Below, piece by piece: positions 58,508-64,000 of a DNA stretch of 64,000 nucleotides. The stretch lies in assembly GCA_051530055.1 (NCBI GenBank), contig CM121341.1, positions 16,988,001 through 17,052,000 on the forward strand, written 5' to 3'. The DNA comes from Neoechinorhynchus agilis (lineage: Eukaryota; Acanthocephala). Position 1 is the first letter of the stretch; each line of letters opens with the position of its first letter. A model generated the notes under the pieces. It was not told the DNA's origin, searched no databases, and saw only the letters and a program-made list of their open reading frames with translations. Made by a program: the position numbers and the translations under genes.

Positions 58508-61500
58508 AGGTTTTAGTAGTTTTGTGTTGTATAGATCGGGTGAACGGGATCGCCCTTTCCGAAGTCCGAGAACGGATGCCCGATCGTGCCTCTTCGTTGG
58601 GTTGCGCTTTTCATTCATTTTTAACACGTCGTTGGTCATTAGTTTTAAGAGAAAGTTTTGCTTCCTTCCTTGATGTTGGACGCAGTGATGCGTAAATCCG
58701 TCTTCCTACGTTTTGTTCCTTCTCCATAAAATGCGTGATCGCCATTTCCGAAATTCGAGAACGGATGCCCGCTTGTACCTCTTCGTTGTCTTGCGCTTTT
58801 CATTCATTTTATACACGTCGTTGGTCGGTAGTTTTAAGAGAAAGTTTTGCTTCCATCCATGGTGTTGGACCCAGCGATGTGTAAATCCGTCTTCCTACGT
58901 TTTGTTCCTTCGCCATAAAATGCGTGATCGCCATTTTCGAAATTCGAGAACGGATGCCCGCTTGTACCTCTTCATTGTGTGTTGTTTTTCATCAATTATT
59001 AACAAGTCGCTGGCCAGTAGTTTTAAGCAAAAGTTTTGCTTCCTTCCATGATGTTGGAGGCAGCCATATGTAAATCCGTCTTCCTACGTTTTGTTCCTTC
59101 TCCATAAAATGCGGCATTGCCATTTAAGAAATTTGAGAACGGATGCCCGCTCGTACCTCTTCGTTGTGTTGCGCGTTTCATTCATTTTTAACACATCGTT
59201 GGTCGGTAGTTTTAAGCAAACGTTTTGCTTCCATCCATGATGTTGTACCCAGCGATTTGTAAATCCGTCTTCCTACGTTTTGTTCCTGCTCCATAAAATG
59301 CGACATTGCCATTTTCGAAGTGCGAGAACGGATGCCCGATCGTGCCTCTTCGTTGTGTTGCGCTTTTCATTCATTTTTAATACGTCGTTGGTCAGTAGTT
59401 TTAGGCAACAGTTTTGCTTCGATCCATGATGTTGGACCCAGCGATGTGTAAATCCGTCTTCCTACGTTTTGTTCCTTCCCCATAAAATGCGGCATTACCA
59501 TTGTCGAAGTCCGAGAGTGGATGTCCGCTCGTACCGCTTCGTTGTGTTGCGTTTTTCATCAATTATTAACACGTCGCTGGTCAGTAGTTTTGAAAAATTT
59601 TTTGCCCTCATCCATGATGTTGGACCCAGCGATGTGTAAATTCGTGTTCCTACGTTTTGTTTTTACTCCATAAAATGCGTGATCGCCATTTCCGAAGTTC
59701 GAGAACCGGTGCCCGCTCGTAATTCTTGGTTGTGCTGCGCTTTTCATTAATTTTTAACACGTCGCTGGTCAGTAGTTTTGAAAAAAATTTTGCCCTCATC
59801 CATGATGTTGGACGCAGCGATGTGTAAATCCGTCTTCCTACGTTTTGTTCCTTCTCCCTAAAATGCGGCATTGCCATTTTCGAAGTCCGAGAACGGATGT
59901 CCGTTCGTACCTCTTCGTTGTGTTGCGCTTTTCATTCATTTTTAACATGTCGCTGGTCCGCAGTTTAAGCAAAAGTTTTGCTTCCATCCATGATGTTGGA
60001 GGCAGCCATGTGTAAATCCGTCTTCCTACGTTTTGTTCCTTCTCCATAAAATGCGAGATTGCCATTTTCGAAGTCCGAGAACGGATGCCCGCTCGTACCG
60101 CTTCGTTGTCTTGCGCTTTTCATTCATTTTTAACACGTCGCGGGTCTGTAGTTTTAAGAGAAAGTTTTGCTTCCATCCATGGTGTTGGACCCAGCGATGT
60201 GTAAATCCGTCTTCCTGCGTTTTGTTCCTTCTCCATAAAATGCGTGATCGCTATTTTCGAAGTCCGAGAACGGATGCCCGCTCGTACCTCTTCGTTGTGT
60301 TGCGCTTTTCATTCATTTTTAACACCTCGTTGGTCGGTAGTTTTAAACAAAAGTTTTGCTTCCATCCATGATGTGGGACCCAGCGATGTGTAAATCCATT
60401 TTCCTACGTTTTGTTCCTTTTCCATAATATGCGTGATCGCCATTTCCGAAATTCGAGAACGGATGCCCGCTCGTACCTCTTCGTTGTGTTGCGCTTTTCA
60501 TTCATTTTTAACACGTCGCTGGTCTGTAGTTTTAACAAAAAATTTTGCTTCAATCCATGATGTGGGACCAAGCGATGTGTTAATCCGTCTCCGAACGTTT
60601 TGTTCCTTCTCCATAAAATGCTAGATTGCCATTTTCGAAGTCCGAGAACTGATGCCCGCTCGTACCACTTCGTTCTCTTGCGCTTTTCATTCATTTTTAA
60701 CACGTCGTTCGTCAGTTGTTTCAAGCAAAATTTTGCTTCCATCCATGATGTTGGACCCAGCGATGTGAAAATCCGTCTTCCTACGTTTTGTTCCTTCTCC
60801 ATAAAATGCGGGATCACCATTTCCGAAATTCGAGAACGGATGCCCGCTCGTACCTCTTCGTTGGGTTGCGCTTTTCATTCATTTTTAACACGTCGTTGGT
60901 CAGTAGTTTTAAGAGAAAGTTTTGCTTCCTTCCTTGATGTTGGACGCAGTGATGCGTAAATCCGTTTTCCTACGTTTTTGTTCCTTCTCCATAAAATGCG
61001 TGATCGCCATTTCCGAAATTCGAGAAGGATGCCCGCTTGTACCTCTTCGTTGTGTTGCGCTTTTCATTTATTTTTAACACGTCGTTGGTCTGTAGTTTTA
61101 ACAGAAAGTTTTGCTTCAATCCATGATGTGGGACCAAGCGATGTGTTAATCCGTCTGCGAACGTTTTGTTCCTTTTCCATAAAATGCGACATTGCCATTT
61201 TCGAAGTCCGAGAACGGATGCCCGCTCGAACCACTTCGTTGTCTTGCGCTTTTCATTCATTTTTTAAAACGTCGTTGGTCAGTAGTTTTTAGAGAAAGTT
61301 TTGCTTCCTTCCTTGATGTTGGACGCAGTGATGTGTAAATCCGTCTTCCTACGTTTTGTTCTTTCTCCATAAAATGCGAGATTGCCATTTTCGAAATTCG
61401 AGAACGGATGCCCGCTCGTACCACTTCGTTGTCTTGCGCTTTTCATTCATTTTTAACACGTCGTTGGTCAGTAGTTTTAAGAGAAAGTTTTGCTTCCTTC

Positions 61501-62319
61501 CTTGATGTTGGACGCAGTGATGCGTAAATCCGTCTTCCTACGTTTTGTTCCTTCTCCATAAAATGCGGGATCACCATTTCCGAAATTCGAGAACGGATGC
61601 CCGCTCGTACCTCTTCGTTGGGTTGCGCTTTTCATTCATTTTTAACACGTCGTTGGTCAGTAGTTTTAAGAGAAAGTTTTGCTTCCTTCCTTGATGTTGG
61701 ACGCAGTGATGCGTAAATCCGTCTTCCTACGTTTTGTTCCTTCTCCATAAAATGCGTGATCGCCATTTCCGAAATTCGAGAACGGATGCCCGCTTGTACC
61801 TCTTCGCTGTCTTGCGCTTTTCATTCATTTTTAACACGTCGTTGGTCGGTAGTTTTAGGAGAAAGTTTTGCTTCCATCCATGATGTTGGAATCAGTGGTG
61901 TGTAAATCCGTCTCCCTACGTTTTGTTCCTTCTCCATAAAATGCGAGATTGCCATTTTCGAAGTCCGAGAACTGATGCCCGCTCGTGCCTCTTCGTTGTG
62001 TTATGCTTTTCATTCATTTTTAACACGTCGTTGGTCAGTTGTTTCAAGCAAAATTTTGCTTCCTTCCATGATGTTGAGCGAAGTGATGTGTAAATCCGTC
62101 TTCCTACGTTTTGTTCCTTCTCTATAAAATGCGACATTGCCATTTTCAAAGTCCGAGAACGGATGCCCACTCGTACCTCTTCGTTGTGTTGCGGTTTTCA
62201 TTCATTTTTTAGACGTCGCTGGTCAGAAGTTTTAAGCAAAAGTTTTGCTTCCTTCTATGATGTTGGACGCAGCGATTGGCGATCCCACGCTCCCGATCTA
62301 TACAATACAAAACAATTTT

Positions 62320-62370
62320 TAAGTGACTGATGAAGTACGGCTTTCTCTTTCGAAATATTTGAATTCAATA
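62320..62370 (+). ncRNA. Hammerhead-like motif, right end of satellite B (degenerate)
   Basis: CUGAUGA (62327-62333) and GAAAUAUU (GAAA at 62352-62355) are intact, but stem II (AGUACGG...CUCUUUC) and stem I pair poorly. It is the inverted partner of the 58455-58507 motif. Confidence 0.35.
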
Positions 62371-62436
62371 AAATGTATTTTATCCATGTGATTTTTTTCT
62401 TAAAAGATTATATTTTTAACACATTAAACAATCTGT

Positions 62437-64000
62437 TTGAAGCACACTCACCACCTCCCGCCAAATTCCAGCTTTTGTCCTTCCTCGACCGTCGCCATCA
62501 CGCTGGCAACATTGCCTCGTTGTACTGCCAGCGAGATATTTTGTCGAAGGAATACGCCTGCTCTTGAGTCTCCGGTCGTTTCTCTCAATTTCTTCGAGAG
62601 ATCCAGGAGCAGAGTGAGTGCTGGGGGCGTGCATATCGGGAGACCAAGTCTTAAGGATACTGCGATCCTCGTTACCTCATCAGTAAGAAGAGTTCCCACT
62701 GATGCCAGAGGAACAGCCTCCAACCACGCCCCAGATTCTCGTGTTTAAACTGCCAACAGTCTAGCTCGGACGACCCCATCGCGAGAACCTGAAAGTAGAG
62801 AGCTGTGAGCTCTCGCGACAAGAGGTCCGTCCCAGATCGACTGTCTGAGGCCATTTACGGGAACATAGTTAGCGCCTGTCTGCTAGCACCATTCCTCAAC
62901 CGCCACCACGAAATCTAGGTCAAGACAGAACTTTTCCTTCAAAATTTTCTTCGCTATAGATTGACTCCCGTCATACGATCCAAGAAAGGCTGGCAAGGCA
63001 AGGTCTACACTAGCACCCGAATGCCCAATCCCTCAGATGACACAAGCAAAGAAGCTTGTCGCAACGCCTCATCTGAGAGCTGGGCATTTAAAATACGCTC
63101 GAGACAAGCCCTCACCTTGCCGTCGAGCTTAGCCAATCCTTCCTTATGTTTGAAAAATGTTGCTGTGCGAACCTTGTACAATAATTTGGGGATGAAGAGC
63201 GCGTTCTTTATGAGAAACAAGGCTTCATGAGCCGAGAGAGCGCTCACCCTATCTCACAGCAACGAAAGTTTCGGTATGATATGACCGATCTCATCTTCCA
63301 CATTTTAATCGAAGACGCAACTGCCCAGTAGGCTGAGTTGCTCCCGAGTCACGAGTTTCAGACCTGGAGCTACGGCCTCGAACCCAGCCATTAGTTCTTT
63401 GACTTTGGCGGCGTCTCCAATATTCAATACAAGGAGCTCACATTTTCCAGCATTGAGCTCAATGCCCATCTTCGAGGTCTCCCTAACCAGCGTCTCCAAA
63501 TCGCGCAGTACAACGGAGGGATCACCTTCGAGCGCAGCGTCATCCAAGTACCAAGCGTTGAAGCTGGAATGGAGAGAATGCGCTATTGGATTTACTGTTA
63601 GGGAGAATGCGATTGGACCGAGGAGATCTCCTTGCTGCACTCCTATTTCGGACCAAATGAGGTGGTCTTCGAAAAGCAAAGAAGTCGCCGTCCCGTAGGC
63701 ATTGAGAAAATACTGGAAGGCTTCTGGGGCATGATCCCTAATTGCGCGGAACATGGTTTCTCTATTGAGAGAGTTAAAGGCGTTCCGAAAATCACACTTA
63801 AGAATCACGCACTTCTCTGAGCTTCTCGTAGCAAAGTTTCGGAGCGAGCGGACAATAGCTTCCGCCCCGCAGGATGTGCAGCAGCCCAGTTGGACTGGAC
63901 GAAGTTGCTGTCCGGTTTTCTCTGTAATACGTTTGCAGAGAATTTTTCCTGCGAGTCGGCGTATCGTCGAAGATACGGCGATGGGACGGATCCCACCTTC
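62437..64000 (-). mobile_element. Non-LTR retrotransposon, copy 2 (runs off the window)
   Basis: Minus strand and very close in sequence to copy 1 through the RT (63808-63305: KCDFRNAFNSLNR, NAWYLDD). It retains the 3' part that copy 1 lacks: LLLDLSKKLRETTGDSRA, then FLRQNISLAVQRGNVASV, ending about 62440. It lacks most of the Cys/His-endonuclease block present in copy 1, and the frame is broken near 63250-62850. Upstream RT continues past the right edge. Confidence 0.85.

Larger units (their letters stand above)
58440..62395. repeat. Satellite array B (about 188-bp monomer) inside terminal inverted repeats
   Basis: About 20 tandem monomers from 58540 to 62285; the word cctac[g]ttttgttcc recurs every 188-189 bp (58705, 58894, 59083, 59272, 59461, 59649, 59837, 60025, 60214, 60403 ...). 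Monomers differ by roughly 5-12%. The array is enclosed by inverted repeats of about 110 bp: left about 58440-58550, right about 62275-62395, both containing ggcgatccc, cccgatctataca and a CUGAUGA...GAAATATT motif facing outward, then caataaaat. Long frames within the array are by-products of its 188-bp phase and encode nothing recognisable. Confidence 0.9.

Noticed and set aside
58462-62170. Frames of 60-138 codons on both strands in satellite B
   Set aside because: Frames on both strands follow the 188-bp period and encode no known fold.

Overview
The window looks like nuclear DNA of a small-intron, AT-rich invertebrate. Phospholipase C-beta and mitochondrial aconitase can be followed through 28 and 14 exons; most introns are 38-55 nt. 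Several start codons sit directly behind a splice-acceptor-like AG, and one gene pair is only 53 bp apart. This fits a nematode or another trans-splicing ecdysozoan. Acceptors are varied (taag, aaag, ttag, gcag) rather than the uniform acceptor of rhabditid nematodes, so I do not name a genus.

Layout. 1-3.7 kb: 3' exon of an RBBP6-like DWNN/RING gene, then on the minus strand a TRAPPC3 (Bet3)-like gene closely followed by an mTERF-like gene. 6.1-12.1 kb: a small unknown minus-strand gene divergent from phospholipase C-beta. 14-16.8 kb: an unknown proline/lysine-rich gene and GAPDH. 18-21.5 kb: mitochondrial aconitase (minus). 26.7-27.3 kb: a PRA1-type prenylated Rab acceptor (minus). 33-34.5 kb: an intronless SLC2-type sugar transporter (minus). 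35.3-37.0 kb: a p24/TMED cargo receptor and ribosomal protein uL29 (RPL35). The genes are unrelated housekeeping and signalling genes and form no single pathway, though TRAPPC3, the Rab acceptor and p24 all serve ER-Golgi traffic.

The right 27 kb is repeats: a satellite of about 1.12 kb monomers (14 copies, 37.1-52.6 kb), a non-LTR retrotransposon with a restriction-like endonuclease (52.6-55 kb, second copy from 62.4 kb to the window edge), a broken Ty3/gypsy LTR element (55-57.6 kb), and a second satellite of about 188 bp monomers (58.5-62.3 kb). Two degenerate Penelope-like elements with GIY-YIG domains (23.6-26.3 and 31.5-32.8 kb) and leader fragments lie between genes.

The most interesting signal is a set of inverted-repeat (foldback) elements whose arms carry outward-facing motifs shaped like type I hammerhead ribozymes. 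The best one (58,455-58,507, minus) has the CUGAUGA and GAAA cores and a long stem I. It forms one end of a terminal inverted repeat that encloses the whole 188-bp satellite. Degenerate relatives lie at the 3' end of a Penelope-like element and in two phospholipase C introns.
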